A stretch of 64,000 nucleotides of DNA from Pseudocolwellia sp049933045 (GCF_049933045.1 NZ_CP187926.1:2790001-2854000); one strand, 5' to 3'. Positions 18,388 to 28,421 are shown, numbered from the stretch's first letter. A program made the numbers and translations. The notes: generated by a model not told the origin, from the sequence alone.

Positions 18388-19716
18388 ATGAAATACCCAA
18401 TAGTTAATTGGTCTTCACTTGATCAAAAGGCACAGCAACAAGCTTTAGCTCGTCCAGCTATTGCTGATAGTGCGACCTTATCAGCTCAAGTTGCTACGAT
18501 CCTTGATCTAGTTAAAACCCAAGGCGATAAAGCATTATACGACTTAACTGAAAAGTTTGACGGTATAGCGCTAAGCACTTTAGCTGTTTCACAAAAACAA
18601 GTATTAGAAGCTAAACAAGCGCTTTCACCAAAACGTTTAAAAGCAATTGAAACGGCTTACGGTCAAATTAAACGTTTTCATGAAGCACAAAAACATGAAG
18701 ACATTGCCGTAGAAACAACACCAGGCGTTAAATGTGTTTTGAAATCTGAAGCCATTGAAAGTGTTGGTTTATATATTCCTGCAGGAAGTGCTCCATTACC
18801 TTCTACCGTATTAATGTTGGGTGTTCCGTCACAAATCGCAGGTTGTAAAAGAACGGTTTTAGTTTGTCCTCCAGATAAAAATGGCAAGCTAGCTAATGAA
18901 ATTTTAGCAGCAGCGAACTTATGTGGTATTACAGAAATATACACAGTAGGTGGTGCACAAGCTTGTGCAGCATTGGCTTTTGGTACAGAAAGCATTAAAC
19001 CTGTACATAAAGTATTCGGTCCTGGTAATAAGTTTGTGACTGAAGCTAAAAAGCAGCTATCACAACAAGTAGCTGGTTTTGCTATTGATATGCCTGCGGG
19101 TCCGTCTGAAGTATTAGTGATTGGCGATGAAAACAGTAACCCTGCTTTTATTGCTTCAGATCTTTTATCGCAAGCTGAACATGGTCCAGATAGCCAAGTT
19201 ATTTTAGTATCAGACAGCGAGAAATTATTAGCCGCTGTTGATAGCGAACTTCAAAAACAAGTTAAGTTATTAAGCCGTAACTCAATAGCAACAGTTGCTC
19301 TTGAACAAAGTCGTTTAATTTTAACTGAAACAATTGCACAAGCCGTTGAAGTATCAAATGAATATGGTCCAGAGCATTTAATTGTTCAAACCGATAATGC
19401 TTCGTCATTACTTTCAAGTTTACGTAATGCTGGCTCTATATTTGTTGGTGCTTATACACCAGAGTCTGCAGGTGATTACGCAAGTGGTACTAACCACGTG
19501 CTACCAACCTATGGTTACGCAAAAGTGGTAAGCAGCTTGTCTTTAGCTGATTTTTCTCGACGCTTTACCGTGCAAGAAATAACACGTTCTGGTTTAGCTA
19601 GCTTAGCTGAATGTATTATTGAACTAACAGATGCTGAAGGTTTAGACGCTCACCAACGTGCTGTGACTATTCGTTTAGAAGCTGATAGTGATATTAATAG
19701 TGAGAGTGGACAATAA
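18388..19716 (+). CDS. hisD: histidinol dehydrogenase HisD
   Basis: 442 aa. It has the substrate- and zinc-binding segments SLYIPAG-like GLYIPAGSAPLPS, GPGNKFVTEAK, DMPAGPSE and the catalytic EYGPEHL with Glu-His. Performs the last two oxidations, histidinol to histidine, with NAD and Zn. Three bases separate it from hisG. Confidence 0.97.
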   Translation: MKYPIVNWSSLDQKAQQQALARPAIADSATLSAQVATILDLVKTQGDKALYDLTEKFDGIALSTLAVSQKQVLEAKQALSPKRLKAIETAYGQIKRFHEAQKHEDIAVETTPGVKCVLKSEAIESVGLYIPAGSAPLPSTVLMLGVPSQIAGCKRTVLVCPPDKNGKLANEILAAANLCGITEIYTVGGAQACAALAFGTESIKPVHKVFGPGNKFVTEAKKQLSQQVAGFAIDMPAGPSEVLVIGDENSNPAFIASDLLSQAEHGPDSQVILVSDSEKLLAAVDSELQKQVKLLSRNSIATVALEQSRLILTETIAQAVEVSNEYGPEHLIVQTDNASSLLSSLRNAGSIFVGAYTPESAGDYASGTNHVLPTYGYAKVVSSLSLADFSRRFTVQEITRSGLASLAECIIELTDAEGLDAHQRAVTIRLEADSDINSESGQ

Positions 19717-19719
19717 ATA

Positions 19720-20868
19720 ATGACTAGCTCGAATAAAAACTCAATTGTAAACAAGCTCGCTAGAGATGAACTGGTTAGTATGATCCCATACGAATCGGCG
19801 CGTCGTTTACATGCGGGCAATGGCGAATTTAACAATAAAACATGGTTAAATGCGAATGAAGCTTCTGGCTTAGGTGAATATGAACTCAGTGCTGATTGTG
19901 TTAATCGATACCCTGACTTTCAACCTGTATCACTCATTAGTGCATACAGTGAATATAGCCAACAGCCTAAAGCAAACATATTAGCTACACGTGGCGCAGA
20001 CGAAGGTATTGAATTAATTATACGTACCTTTTGTAAAGCTTATGAAGACAGTATTCTTATATGTCCGCCAACGTATGGTATGTATGCTATAAGCGCAGAA
20101 AACCATGGTGCTGGTATTATTCGAGTTCCGTTAATTAATAACGAACTTGATATGAAAAATATTGAGCAAGAAGTTGGAAACGCTAAAGTTGTGTTTTTAT
20201 GTTCTCCAGGTAACCCTACAGGGAATATTTTACCTCAAGAGCAAATCGAGCAAGCATTAAACCTATTTAAAGATTCCGCTATGGTTGTTGTTGATGAAGC
20301 TTATATTGAGTTTTGTGCAGATACATCAGTATCAAGCTGGATAGCTAAATACGACAACTTAATTATTTTAAGAACCTTATCAAAAGCTTTCGCATTAGCG
20401 GGATTGCGTTGTGGTTTTACTTTATCTAACCCTGAAGTCATTACAATGCTAAGCAAAGTGATTGCTCCCTACCCTATTTCTGCACCTGTTGCCGAACTAG
20501 CAAGTAAAGCATTACAAAATGAAAACTTAGCGCGAGTAGCTAAACGAGTAGAAAATACAAATGCATTGGCTGAAGATTTATCATCATGGTTATCTCAGCA
20601 ATCATGGTGTAGCAAAGTATTTCCTACAAACGCTAACTTTGTATTATTCAAAACTACACATAAAAATTTCATTTTTAATCTTTTAGTAGAAAAAAACATC
20701 TTAATTAGAGATCAATCTAAACAACCACAATTAGCTGGTTGTTTACGTATTAGTATTGGTAGCCCCGAAGAATTAATGGCTCTTAGACAAGTCATAGAAA
20801 CAGGCTTTGCAGCCTTATCTTCAAATTCTAGCTTAACGAACGAGTCACAAGAGGTTTCAGAGAAATAA
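19720..20868 (+). CDS. hisC: histidinol-phosphate aminotransferase HisC
   Basis: 382 aa fold-type I PLP enzyme. NPTGN, DEAYIEF and the Schiff-base Lys in LRTLSKAFALAGLR are present. It is some 25 residues longer than E. coli HisC (356), partly an N-terminal extension and partly a Ser-rich tail. It starts three bases after hisD and ends one base before hisB. Confidence 0.96.
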   Translation: MTSSNKNSIVNKLARDELVSMIPYESARRLHAGNGEFNNKTWLNANEASGLGEYELSADCVNRYPDFQPVSLISAYSEYSQQPKANILATRGADEGIELIIRTFCKAYEDSILICPPTYGMYAISAENHGAGIIRVPLINNELDMKNIEQEVGNAKVVFLCSPGNPTGNILPQEQIEQALNLFKDSAMVVVDEAYIEFCADTSVSSWIAKYDNLIILRTLSKAFALAGLRCGFTLSNPEVITMLSKVIAPYPISAPVAELASKALQNENLARVAKRVENTNALAEDLSSWLSQQSWCSKVFPTNANFVLFKTTHKNFIFNLLVEKNILIRDQSKQPQLAGCLRISIGSPEELMALRQVIETGFAALSSNSSLTNESQEVSEK

Positions 20869-20869
20869 C

Positions 20870-21940
20870 ATGGCAAAACAAAACATATTATTTATTGATC
20901 GCGACGGTACATTAATAGAAGAACCTATTACTGATAAACAAGTAGATACTTTAGAGAAATTGGTATTCGAACCTAATGTGATTCCAGTGTTATTGAAATT
21001 ACAAAGTAAAGGCTACCGTTTAGTTATGGTATCGAACCAAGATGGTTTAGGTACTGACAGCTACCCACAAAGCGACTTTGATTTACCTCATAACAAAATG
21101 ATGGATATATTCTCTTCTCAAGGCGTTATTTTTGATGACGTTTTATTATGCCCTCATTTTGATGAAGACAACTGCACTTGCCGTAAGCCTAAGTTAGGCT
21201 TGGTGAGTGAATACTTAAAAGCGGGTAAAGTTAACTTTGCTGACTCTTATGTAATTGGCGATCGTATTACTGACATTCAGTTAGCCGAAAACATGGGCAT
21301 TACAGGTATTCAGTACAATCCAAAAACATTAAACTGGAATGATATTGCTGAGCAACTACTCGTTAAGCCTCGTAAAGCAAATGTAACTCGTACCACTAAA
21401 GAAACTGATATTAACATTGCCGTTAATTTAGATTCACCAGTTGGCACTAAAATCGAAACTGGCTTAGGCTTTTTCGATCATATGTTAGAGCAAATATCAG
21501 CTCACGGTGGATTCTCTTTACAAGTCAATGTTGATGGTGATTACCATATTGATGAGCACCATAGTGTTGAAGATACAGCATTAGCTTTAGGCCAAGCATT
21601 AAAAGAAGCTTTAGGCGATAAACGTGGTATTGGCCGATTTGGCTTCGTACTTCCGATGGATGAATGTAGAGCTGAATGTTCTATCGATTTATCAGGTCGT
21701 CCTTGGTTAGCCTTTGATGCTAAATTTACTGATGATCGCGTTGGCACGATGTCGACTCAAATGGTTTCTCACTTTTTCCGCTCATTAGCAGACGCTATGG
21801 CAATTACTCTTCACTTATCAACAACTGAAGGTAACTGTCATCACCAAGTAGAAAGCTTATTTAAAGTATTTGGCCGCGCATTACGTCAAGCAATTGAAGT
21901 AAAAGGCGATGTATTACCGAGCACTAAAGGAGCTTTATAG
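20870..21940 (+). CDS. hisB: bifunctional histidinol-phosphatase / imidazoleglycerol-phosphate dehydratase HisB
   Basis: 356 aa, the fused form found in gammaproteobacteria. The HAD phosphatase half (1-~165) has DRDGTL and the zinc-binding CPHFDEDNCTCRKP. The dehydratase half has GFFDHMLEQ, DEHHSVED and NCHHQVES metal sites. Ends in a TAG that overlaps the hisH GTG start by one base. Confidence 0.97.
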   Translation: MAKQNILFIDRDGTLIEEPITDKQVDTLEKLVFEPNVIPVLLKLQSKGYRLVMVSNQDGLGTDSYPQSDFDLPHNKMMDIFSSQGVIFDDVLLCPHFDEDNCTCRKPKLGLVSEYLKAGKVNFADSYVIGDRITDIQLAENMGITGIQYNPKTLNWNDIAEQLLVKPRKANVTRTTKETDINIAVNLDSPVGTKIETGLGFFDHMLEQISAHGGFSLQVNVDGDYHIDEHHSVEDTALALGQALKEALGDKRGIGRFGFVLPMDECRAECSIDLSGRPWLAFDAKFTDDRVGTMSTQMVSHFFRSLADAMAITLHLSTTEGNCHHQVESLFKVFGRALRQAIEVKGDVLPSTKGAL

Positions 21941-22575
21941 TGACTTCAGGAGTAAACAGCCAATTAAACGTTATTGTAGATACTGGCTGTGCCAACCTAT
22001 CTTCAGTAAAGTTTGCTGTTGAACGTATAGGCTTAAAAGCATTAATTACTGACGATGTTGAAATTATAAAGTCTGCTGACAAAGTAATTTTACCTGGTGT
22101 TGGCAATGCTAAACATGCCATGGCTAACATTCATCAGAAAAACTTAGCGCCTACTATTCAAAGCTTAACTCAACCTGTTTTAGGTTTTTGTTTAGGTATG
22201 CAATTAATGACTGAAAGCTCACACGAAGGTAACTTCTCTGGCGAGTTAGAGATTATTGATTGTTTGAACTTAATACCTACTCAAGTAAAACCACTTGAGT
22301 CTGCAGGCTTACGTTTGCCACACATGGGCTGGAATACGCTAACGTCAGTTATCGACCATCCTGTTTTTCAAGGTATTAGCAAAGGCGACTATTTCTACTT
22401 TGTTCATAGCTTTGCTGTTCCTGTAGGTGAATATACTGCGGCTGTTTGTGAATATGGTACTGAATTTTCAGCAGCCATAGCTAAAGACAACTTTATTGGT
22501 TGTCAATTTCACCCTGAACGTTCAGGTAATGCTGGTAGTAAAATTATTAAGAATTTCTTGGAGATGAAGGCATGA
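21940..22575 (+). CDS. hisH: imidazole glycerol phosphate synthase glutaminase subunit HisH
   Basis: 211 aa, with a GTG start overlapping the hisB stop (TAGTG) and AAAGGAG seven bases upstream. The class I glutaminase triad is visible: Cys in GFCLGMQ, His and Glu in QFHPERSG. Supplies ammonia to HisF. The stop overlaps the hisA ATG (ATGA). Confidence 0.96.
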   Translation: MTSGVNSQLNVIVDTGCANLSSVKFAVERIGLKALITDDVEIIKSADKVILPGVGNAKHAMANIHQKNLAPTIQSLTQPVLGFCLGMQLMTESSHEGNFSGELEIIDCLNLIPTQVKPLESAGLRLPHMGWNTLTSVIDHPVFQGISKGDYFYFVHSFAVPVGEYTAAVCEYGTEFSAAIAKDNFIGCQFHPERSGNAGSKIIKNFLEMKA

Positions 22576-23309
22576 TGATCCCCGCAATAGACCTTATTGA
22601 TGGTCAAGTTGTTCGTCTATACCAAGGCGATTACCAACAAAAAACAAATTACGTTTACACAGCAAAAGAACGCCAAGACTTGTACGCACAAGCGGGCGCA
22701 ACGGTTATGCACTTTGTTGATTTAGATGGCGCGAAAGATTCAACTAAACGTCAGTTAACTTTACTCAAAACTTTAGTAAACCACGAAACCATGACGATTC
22801 AAGTAGGTGGTGGTGTACGTTGTAAAGAAGACGTAGAACAGTTATTGGCTGTTGGCGCTGACCGTGTTGTTATTGGCTCTTTAGCAATAAAACAACCTGA
22901 GTTAGTGGCTGATTGGATCAAAGAATTTGGCGGTGAAAAAATTGTTTTAGCGTTAGACGTTAAAATTGATGAGAAAGGTAATAAAACTTTACCGACTCAT
23001 GGCTGGATAAAAGACAGCGGCGTTAACCTAGAAGATTTATTAGAACACTATCAAGACGCTGGCTTAAAACACGTACTTTGTACAGACATCAGCAAAGACG
23101 GTACTTTATCAGGCTCAAACGTAACTATGTACTCTGAGTTATGTGCACAATATCCTGAACTTGATTGGCAAGCATCTGGTGGTATTGGTTCGTTAGATGA
23201 TATTACCGCCTTAATTCCAACAGGCGTTAGCGGCGTAATTTTAGGTCGTTCATTACTTGAAGGTAAGTTTACTTTAGAAGAGGCAATCGCATGCTGGCCG
23301 TCAAAGTAA
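22572..23309 (+). CDS. hisA: ProFAR isomerase HisA
   Basis: 245 aa TIM barrel. MIPAIDLIDG at the start carries the catalytic Asp (about residue 8), and the phosphate loops VGGGVR and SGGIGS are present. It overlaps hisH by four bases. Confidence 0.97.
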   Translation: MMIPAIDLIDGQVVRLYQGDYQQKTNYVYTAKERQDLYAQAGATVMHFVDLDGAKDSTKRQLTLLKTLVNHETMTIQVGGGVRCKEDVEQLLAVGADRVVIGSLAIKQPELVADWIKEFGGEKIVLALDVKIDEKGNKTLPTHGWIKDSGVNLEDLLEHYQDAGLKHVLCTDISKDGTLSGSNVTMYSELCAQYPELDWQASGGIGSLDDITALIPTGVSGVILGRSLLEGKFTLEEAIACWPSK

Positions 23310-23345
23310 AAACTTTAGTAGCTAAACTATTTGAAGGAGTTATTT

Positions 23346-24122
23346 ATGCTCGCTAAAAGAATAATCCCTTGTCTTGATGTTAAAGACGGTAAAGTAGTTA
23401 AAGGCGTTAAATTTCGTAACCATGAAATTATTGGTGACATTGTTCCTCTAGCTGAACAATATGCAAAAGCAGGTGCTGACGAATTAGTTTTTTACGATAT
23501 TACAGCAAGTGCTGATGGCCGTGTTGTGGATAAAAGCTGGGTAACTCGTATTGCTCAAGTTATCGATATTCCTTTTTGTGTTGCTGGTGGTATTAAAACT
23601 GAAGCTGACGCACAACAAATATTAAAAATGGGTGCTGACAAAATTAGCATCAACTCCCCTGCTTTAATGGATCCTTCATTAATATCGCGCTTAGCCGATC
23701 AATTTGGTCAACAATGTGTGGTTGTTGGTATCGATAGTTTTTTCAATGAAGAGACAAACGAATATCATGTTTATCAATTTACAGGTGATGAATCACGTAC
23801 ACAAAAAACATCATGGACCACTTTTGAATGGATCAAAAAAGTTCAAGAATTAGGTGCTGGTGAAATTGTTTTAAATTGCATGAACCAAGATGGTGTTCGT
23901 AAAGGTTACGACATTAAACAACTTGAGCAAGCTCGCGCTGTTTGTAATGTGCCTTTAATCGCTTCTGGTGGAGCTGGAGAAATGGTGCATTTTAGTGATG
24001 TATTTCAACAAGCCGATGTTGATGGTGCTTTAGCTGCCAGTGTTTTTCATAAAGGCATCATCCCTATCTCTGACTTAAAAGAGATGCTCAAACAAAACAA
24101 AGTTGAGATCAGAATATGTTAG
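23346..24122 (+). CDS. hisF: imidazole glycerol phosphate synthase cyclase subunit HisF
   Basis: 258 aa from ATG 23346, exactly the E. coli length; the frame opens five codons earlier at a TTG but AAGGAG sits between, so the ATG is the start. MLAKRIIPCLDVKDG has catalytic Asp11 and VVGIDS has the second Asp. Partners HisH. Confidence 0.97.
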   Translation: MLAKRIIPCLDVKDGKVVKGVKFRNHEIIGDIVPLAEQYAKAGADELVFYDITASADGRVVDKSWVTRIAQVIDIPFCVAGGIKTEADAQQILKMGADKISINSPALMDPSLISRLADQFGQQCVVVGIDSFFNEETNEYHVYQFTGDESRTQKTSWTTFEWIKKVQELGAGEIVLNCMNQDGVRKGYDIKQLEQARAVCNVPLIASGGAGEMVHFSDVFQQADVDGALAASVFHKGIIPISDLKEMLKQNKVEIRIC

Positions 24123-24736
24123 TTACATTAGAAAATAGCCAAGAACTCGCTTGGGACAAAATGGATAACCTATTACCTGCCATTATTCAAGATGCCGCAA
24201 CAGGTGCTGTATTAATGCAAGGTTTTATGAATGAAGAAGCATTAAACGCGACATTAACATCAGGTAAAGCCACCTTCTTTAGCCGTTCTAAGCAACGTTT
24301 ATGGATGAAAGGCGAAAGTTCAAACAACACCTTAGATGTGCAACAAGTATTAGCCGACTGCGATAAAGACTGTTTATTAATTGCTGCTAATCCTAATGGC
24401 CCTACTTGTCACCTAAATACAACTTCATGCTTTCCTGAAGAGAAGCTTAGCCAACAAAACTTTTTAAGCCACTTAGAACGTTTTGTAGATAAACGCGCTA
24501 ATGATCCAATAGAAGAAAGCTACACAGCAAAGTTATTATCACGTGGTACTAACAAGGTTGCTCAAAAAGTAGGTGAAGAAGGCGTTGAAGTTGTAATAGC
24601 TGCGCTTGCTGAAACCAAAGAAGACTTTTTAGGCGAATGTGCTGATTTGTTTTATCACACATTAGTACTCTTAAAAGATCAGAATGTTGAGCTTTCAGAA
24701 GTTATGGAAGTATTACAACAAAGACATAATAAATAA
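24116..24736 (+). CDS. hisI: bifunctional phosphoribosyl-AMP cyclohydrolase / phosphoribosyl-ATP pyrophosphatase HisIE
   Basis: 206 aa. The N-terminal cyclohydrolase half has FFSRSKQRLWMKGE and the zinc ligands DCDKDCLLI...CH; the C-terminal MazG-like half has KVGEEGVEVVIAA. It starts inside the last codons of hisF (overlap of seven bases) and is the last gene of the operon. Confidence 0.97.
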   Translation: MLVTLENSQELAWDKMDNLLPAIIQDAATGAVLMQGFMNEEALNATLTSGKATFFSRSKQRLWMKGESSNNTLDVQQVLADCDKDCLLIAANPNGPTCHLNTTSCFPEEKLSQQNFLSHLERFVDKRANDPIEESYTAKLLSRGTNKVAQKVGEEGVEVVIAALAETKEDFLGECADLFYHTLVLLKDQNVELSEVMEVLQQRHNK

Positions 24737-24779
24737 ACTGGACTATGAATAAGTAATTATTCCCAGTACAGATATCATC

Positions 24780-24804
24780 AAAGGCACTTTTTAGTGCCTT
24801 TTTT
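24780..24804 (+). terminator. his operon terminator
   Basis: A perfect stem AAAGGCACT/AGTGCCTTT with a TTTT loop and T run, 43 bases after hisI. Confidence 0.9.
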
Positions 24805-24932
24805 ATTCTCTTATTATTTAGATCTTAAACTTTCCTACTAGCAATTAGCATTAAAGAAATATTTAATGCTATTGTGATCTATACGCTTCTAATAAAAAGC
24901 TATCACACATAATCTAATAACAAACCTATGTT

Positions 24933-25295
24933 ATACCAAACGGATTAATTTATTGCTCACTTAGCGAGAATTTAAAGGCTTAGAGGCACAGGTTCATAGT
25001 TCCATACTGAACCTAAGCACCTACATCCATGTAGGCGAGGCATTGATTGAAGAGAATGGTTATTCTCGGTAACTGCTCCTGCGTTACCCTAATGTCCTAC
25101 ATCCATGTAGGAACCTTGTCAAAATCAATAACGCGGCATATGAGCCTTTAAATTCTCGCCCTTCGGGAGCTCATTAGCAAACTGATAACATTACAAAATT
25201 AAAAAAATATAGAATAACTATGTTTAATCAATTTTGCTTGTTCTAAGCTTGCTAATGTAGCTCTAAGTTGCTCAATAAATTAATCCGTTTGGTAT
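24933..25295. repeat. 363-bp palindromic MITE-like element
   Basis: Perfect 23-bp terminal inverted repeats (24933-24955 and 25273-25295; outer bases ATACCAAACGG). Nested inside is a perfect 17-bp inverted repeat (24964-24980 with 25143-25159; GCGAGAATTTAAAGGCT). Two copies of the self-complementary CCTACATCCATGTAGG lie at 25020-25035 and 25096-25111, with further hairpins GAGAAT/ATTCTC and GGTAAC/GTTACC between. There is no reading frame of note. This accounts for most of the 664-bp gap between hisI and elaA. No clear target duplication is visible. Confidence 0.8.
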
Positions 25296-25400
25296 TAGCT
25301 AAAGTTAAGTCATCACCCAACCTGACGTTTAAAGCTGTATTTATAAAATCACTACCTTTATGATAATCTCAATTTAATAAAGAAACTCGCGGAACATTAC

Positions 25401-25898
25401 ATGCAGCCAGATCTAACATGGTCTACTAAACCCTTTTCAAAATTATCTACAGATGAACTGTTCGATATATTAAAACTTCGTGTTGATGTTTTTGTTGTTG
25501 AGCAAGCTTGCTATTACCCTGAGCTTGATGAACATGACAGACATCCAGAAACCTTACACTTTTTTGCTTATATCAATGAAAAAGATAATGAAGCACAACC
25601 CAGTAACCCAATAGCGGCTTATTTACGTATTTTACCTAAAGGTACGAGTTACGATAATTATATAAGTATGGGCCGTGTTGTTGTGTCTCCTGCTTATCGT
25701 GGATATAAACTAGGTCATTTACTGTTAAAAAAAGCTTTAGAGGTTTGTAAAACTAACTTTCCAGGGCAAAGTATAAAAATATCAGCCCAAGAGCACCTAG
25801 AAGCTTATTATCAGCAATATGGCTTTGTTACGGTTTCTGATATGTATTTAGAAGATAATATCCCGCATATTTCTATGTTATATAAAGTAGAGCAATAA
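25401..25898 (+). CDS. elaA: GNAT family N-acetyltransferase, ElaA-like
   Basis: 165 aa. The ElaA signature ILKLRVDVFVVEQ near the N-terminus, GRVVVSPAYRGYKLGHLLL (acetyl-CoA pyrophosphate loop, R-G-x-x-G/A form) and YYQQYGFVTVSDMYLED at the C-terminus are present. ElaA is a single-domain acetyltransferase of unknown substrate. The ATG at 25401 follows GCGGAACATTAC, a weak site. It is a single-gene unit. Confidence 0.88.
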   Translation: MQPDLTWSTKPFSKLSTDELFDILKLRVDVFVVEQACYYPELDEHDRHPETLHFFAYINEKDNEAQPSNPIAAYLRILPKGTSYDNYISMGRVVVSPAYRGYKLGHLLLKKALEVCKTNFPGQSIKISAQEHLEAYYQQYGFVTVSDMYLEDNIPHISMLYKVEQ

Positions 25899-25912
25899 TA
25901 ACTTTTAACTGA

Positions 25913-25951
25913 AAATCACAATTCACTTTCTTAGATAGTGAATTGTGATTT
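25913..25951 (+). terminator. candidate terminator after elaA
   Basis: A perfect 15-pair stem (25913-25927 with 25937-25951), nine-base loop, 15 bases after the stop. The T tract is short, so it may act as a 3' stabiliser as well. Confidence 0.6.
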
Positions 25952-26203
25952 ATGTAAAAAAACCAAATAAATAAAGAGTCATTAAGATAAGTTCGAAATA
26001 ACTCAACAATTAACCTATTATTATTAACAGATAACAAAGTGGCTGAAATAACAGTTAATCGCTAAATAGTTCTAAGTTGAGGTTAACAAATAAGCAGCTT
26101 CAATTTAATGGCTGTTTACAAGGGATATAGCGGACAGTTTAACAACAAATCGAACACAGTTTGTTCAAACAGTTAAAAAGTGTGTTTTTTTATAAAAAAA
26201 CGG
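25952..26203. other. intergenic, elaA to the tRNA promoter
   Basis: AT-rich, no frame or structure that I can support. Confidence 0.5.
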
Positions 26204-26232
26204 TTGACGTAGGTCAACGAGATTTGCATAAT
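26204..26232 (+). promoter_or_regulatory. promoter of the tRNA operon
   Basis: TTGACG (26204-26209), a 17-base spacer, and CATAAT (26227-26232), followed by the GC-rich discriminator ACGCGCC typical of stable-RNA promoters under stringent control. It lies 30 bases before the first tRNA. Confidence 0.85.
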
Positions 26233-26261
26233 ACGCGCCACTTGCTCAGGCAGGTTGGTTA

Positions 26262-26338
26262 GGCTACATAGCTCAGTTGGTTAGAGCACATCACTCATAA
26301 TGATGGGGTCCCAGGTTCGAGTCCCGGTGTAGCCACCA
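26262..26338 (+). tRNA. tRNA-Met (CAU), elongator
   Basis: Complete cloverleaf with encoded CCA. The acceptor GGCTACA pairs with TGTAGCC. The anticodon stem CATCA/TGATG encloses CTCATAA. It closely matches E. coli metT, so it is the elongator rather than initiator or Ile2. Confidence 0.95.
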
Positions 26339-26349
26339 TTTTTTGAAAT

Positions 26350-26434
<85 letters not shown>

Positions 26435-26474
26435 TTTCAAATCGCAACGTTAGTTGCAAAGTAAGTTACATTGC

Positions 26475-26549
26475 AGGGGTATAGCCAAGCGGTAAGGCAG
26501 CGGGTTTTGATCCCGTCATTCAGAGGTTCAAATCCTCTTACCCCTGCCA
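26475..26549 (+). tRNA. tRNA-Gln (UUG), copy 1
   Basis: 75 bases, acceptor AGGGGTA/TACCCCT, anticodon TTG, discriminator G, encoded CCA. Identical to the copy at 26628. Confidence 0.95.
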
Positions 26550-26627
26550 CTTTCTTTGAAGATTCTTTTATAAAAAATCCATCATATAGAATAGTTGTCT
26601 TGTAATTTACATTTTTGAGTTTTCTGC

Positions 26628-26702
26628 AGGGGTATAGCCAAGCGGTAAGGCAGCGGGTTTTGATCCCGTCATTCAGAGGTTCAAATCCTCTTACCCCTGC
26701 CA
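26628..26702 (+). tRNA. tRNA-Gln (UUG), copy 2
   Basis: Identical to copy 1 over all 75 bases; the spacer before it is unrelated. Confidence 0.95.
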
Positions 26703-26738
26703 CTCTAAAGCTTAAAAAATAAAAATTAGTTTAATAAT

Positions 26739-26823
<85 letters not shown>

Positions 26824-26902
26824 TTAAATGACTAATTAAAATCCCTCCCTTTAAAATCATCTTGAATAAAATTTACATATCCATTCAATAAAAATTATTA
26901 CC

Positions 26903-28084
26903 TTATAAACCACATGCATACGCCAGTGCTTTGTTTTTAATAGCACCTGAGTGATTGGCTAATAGCAATCCTACATTACGAACAACTTTAGCAATGGTAG
27001 ATGGGTGACTAAACGAGCTATATAGCATATCCATTGTTGTCATCATCATTAAGTTGTCTGTTCTTCTTTGTTTTTCATAACGAGCAAGAACATTAATATT
27101 AGACCAAGACTCACCATTACCTATAGCCTTTGCGATTATATGCTGAAGTGCCTTTACATCTTTAAAGCCAATATTGACTCCCTGTCCTGCCATAGGATTA
27201 ATGGTATGAGCCGAGTCGCCTAGCAATAACACTCTATTTTTTTGATAAGTATTTGCATGCTTACGTGTTAGTGGAAATGCGCCTTTATCAAGCACTTTTA
27301 TTTTTCCTAAACGAGTGGGAAAGTGCTGCATAATTTCTGCTTCAAGCTGATGGTTACTTAATGAGGATAAACGTTTAATCTCACTTTTTTGATGATACCA
27401 AACGAGAGATGCATAGCCGCCTAATTCACTTTCCCCGCTCAATGGCAACATAGCAACAGGACCCGTTTCATAGAATTGTTGCCAAGTAATATTTTGCTGA
27501 GGTAATTGTGTTTCAACATTTATCAACATAGCTGATTGATTATAGTCCCAACCAGTAACGCCAATGTTAGCTAATGATCTTACTTTGCTATTAGCTCCAT
27601 CGGCTGCCACTAGAAGCTTAGCCGTTATGGTTTCACTTTCCAATTCAACAATGACTTGTTCGCTATTTTGTGTAAAAGATATAAGCGTATCAGGACAAAA
27701 GGTAGTGATATTATTATTGCTCGATATTACTTCCCATAATGACAATTGAATCAATTTATTTTCAACGATATGGCCTAATATCGACTGCTCAATATTTTTA
27801 GCATCAAACTCTGTATATGAAAGTTCAGTTTCCCAAACGCCTAGTCTAGAATAAGGGCACATTCTTTTTTGTGATAGAGACTGCCAAACATCAAGCTGCT
27901 CTAGTAATTGTTGCGTAGCTACTGAAATTGCTGAAGCTCTTAAATCAAAAGATGATTGAGCTGAAAAAACCTGACAAGGTGACAATTCAACAATAGCAAT
28001 TTTCAAACCTAAATTTGCCAAAGCTACAGCAGATGCTGCACCAATCATTCCACCACCAATCACTACACAATCAAAATTTTTCAT
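26903..28084 (-). CDS. ubiF: ubiquinone biosynthesis flavin hydroxylase UbiF (UbiH/COQ6 family)
   Basis: 393 aa (E. coli UbiF 391). The FAD motif VIGGGMIGAA at the start, the DG-type ADGANSKVR, and GDSAHTINPMAGQGVNIGFKD (~290-310) are intact. Within the family, the stretches ENKLIQLSLWEVI, SLVWYHQ and GAFPLTRKHA match UbiF rather than UbiH or UbiI. It hydroxylates C6 of the quinone ring in aerobic ubiquinone synthesis. The position between the tRNA cluster and miaB, on the opposite strand to miaB, is the same as in E. coli. Confidence 0.93.
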   Translation of the reverse strand: MKNFDCVVIGGGMIGAASAVALANLGLKIAIVELSPCQVFSAQSSFDLRASAISVATQQLLEQLDVWQSLSQKRMCPYSRLGVWETELSYTEFDAKNIEQSILGHIVENKLIQLSLWEVISSNNNITTFCPDTLISFTQNSEQVIVELESETITAKLLVAADGANSKVRSLANIGVTGWDYNQSAMLINVETQLPQQNITWQQFYETGPVAMLPLSGESELGGYASLVWYHQKSEIKRLSSLSNHQLEAEIMQHFPTRLGKIKVLDKGAFPLTRKHANTYQKNRVLLLGDSAHTINPMAGQGVNIGFKDVKALQHIIAKAIGNGESWSNINVLARYEKQRRTDNLMMMTTMDMLYSSFSHPSTIAKVVRNVGLLLANHSGAIKNKALAYACGL

Positions 28085-28421
28085 ATTTAAAATCTTCAGC
28101 TTATTAATAACTATATTTTAACTAACCTTCTGTGTTTATACGATGATTAAATAAAAGCGCCACTCAATAAGCTTATATAACTAAAATAAGTAGTATTTAG
28201 TATTCATTTTAATATACTTTACAAAGGTATAGTCGCTACAAATATATATTACATATAATGGCTTAATTTGGTTGATAAAGTATTCTCTGAGATATAAGGG
28301 CTCTTATCGTGGTAAGTAATATACAACCCTGTAATCTAAAAATGCGATAATACAATTAATTATCGATAAAAATACCGAAAACTCTCCAAACCTAATAATA
28401 ATGAATACCAAAGGAATAGAA
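28085..28421. other. intergenic between ubiF and the inserted cassette
   Basis: AT-rich divergent region of 337 bases; it should hold promoters for both sides, but no box pair stands out. Confidence 0.4.

Noticed and set aside
26437..26703. 88-codon frame on the minus strand with two GVRGFEPLNDGIKTRC repeats
   Set aside because: It is the antisense of the two tRNA-Gln genes, a well-known false protein.
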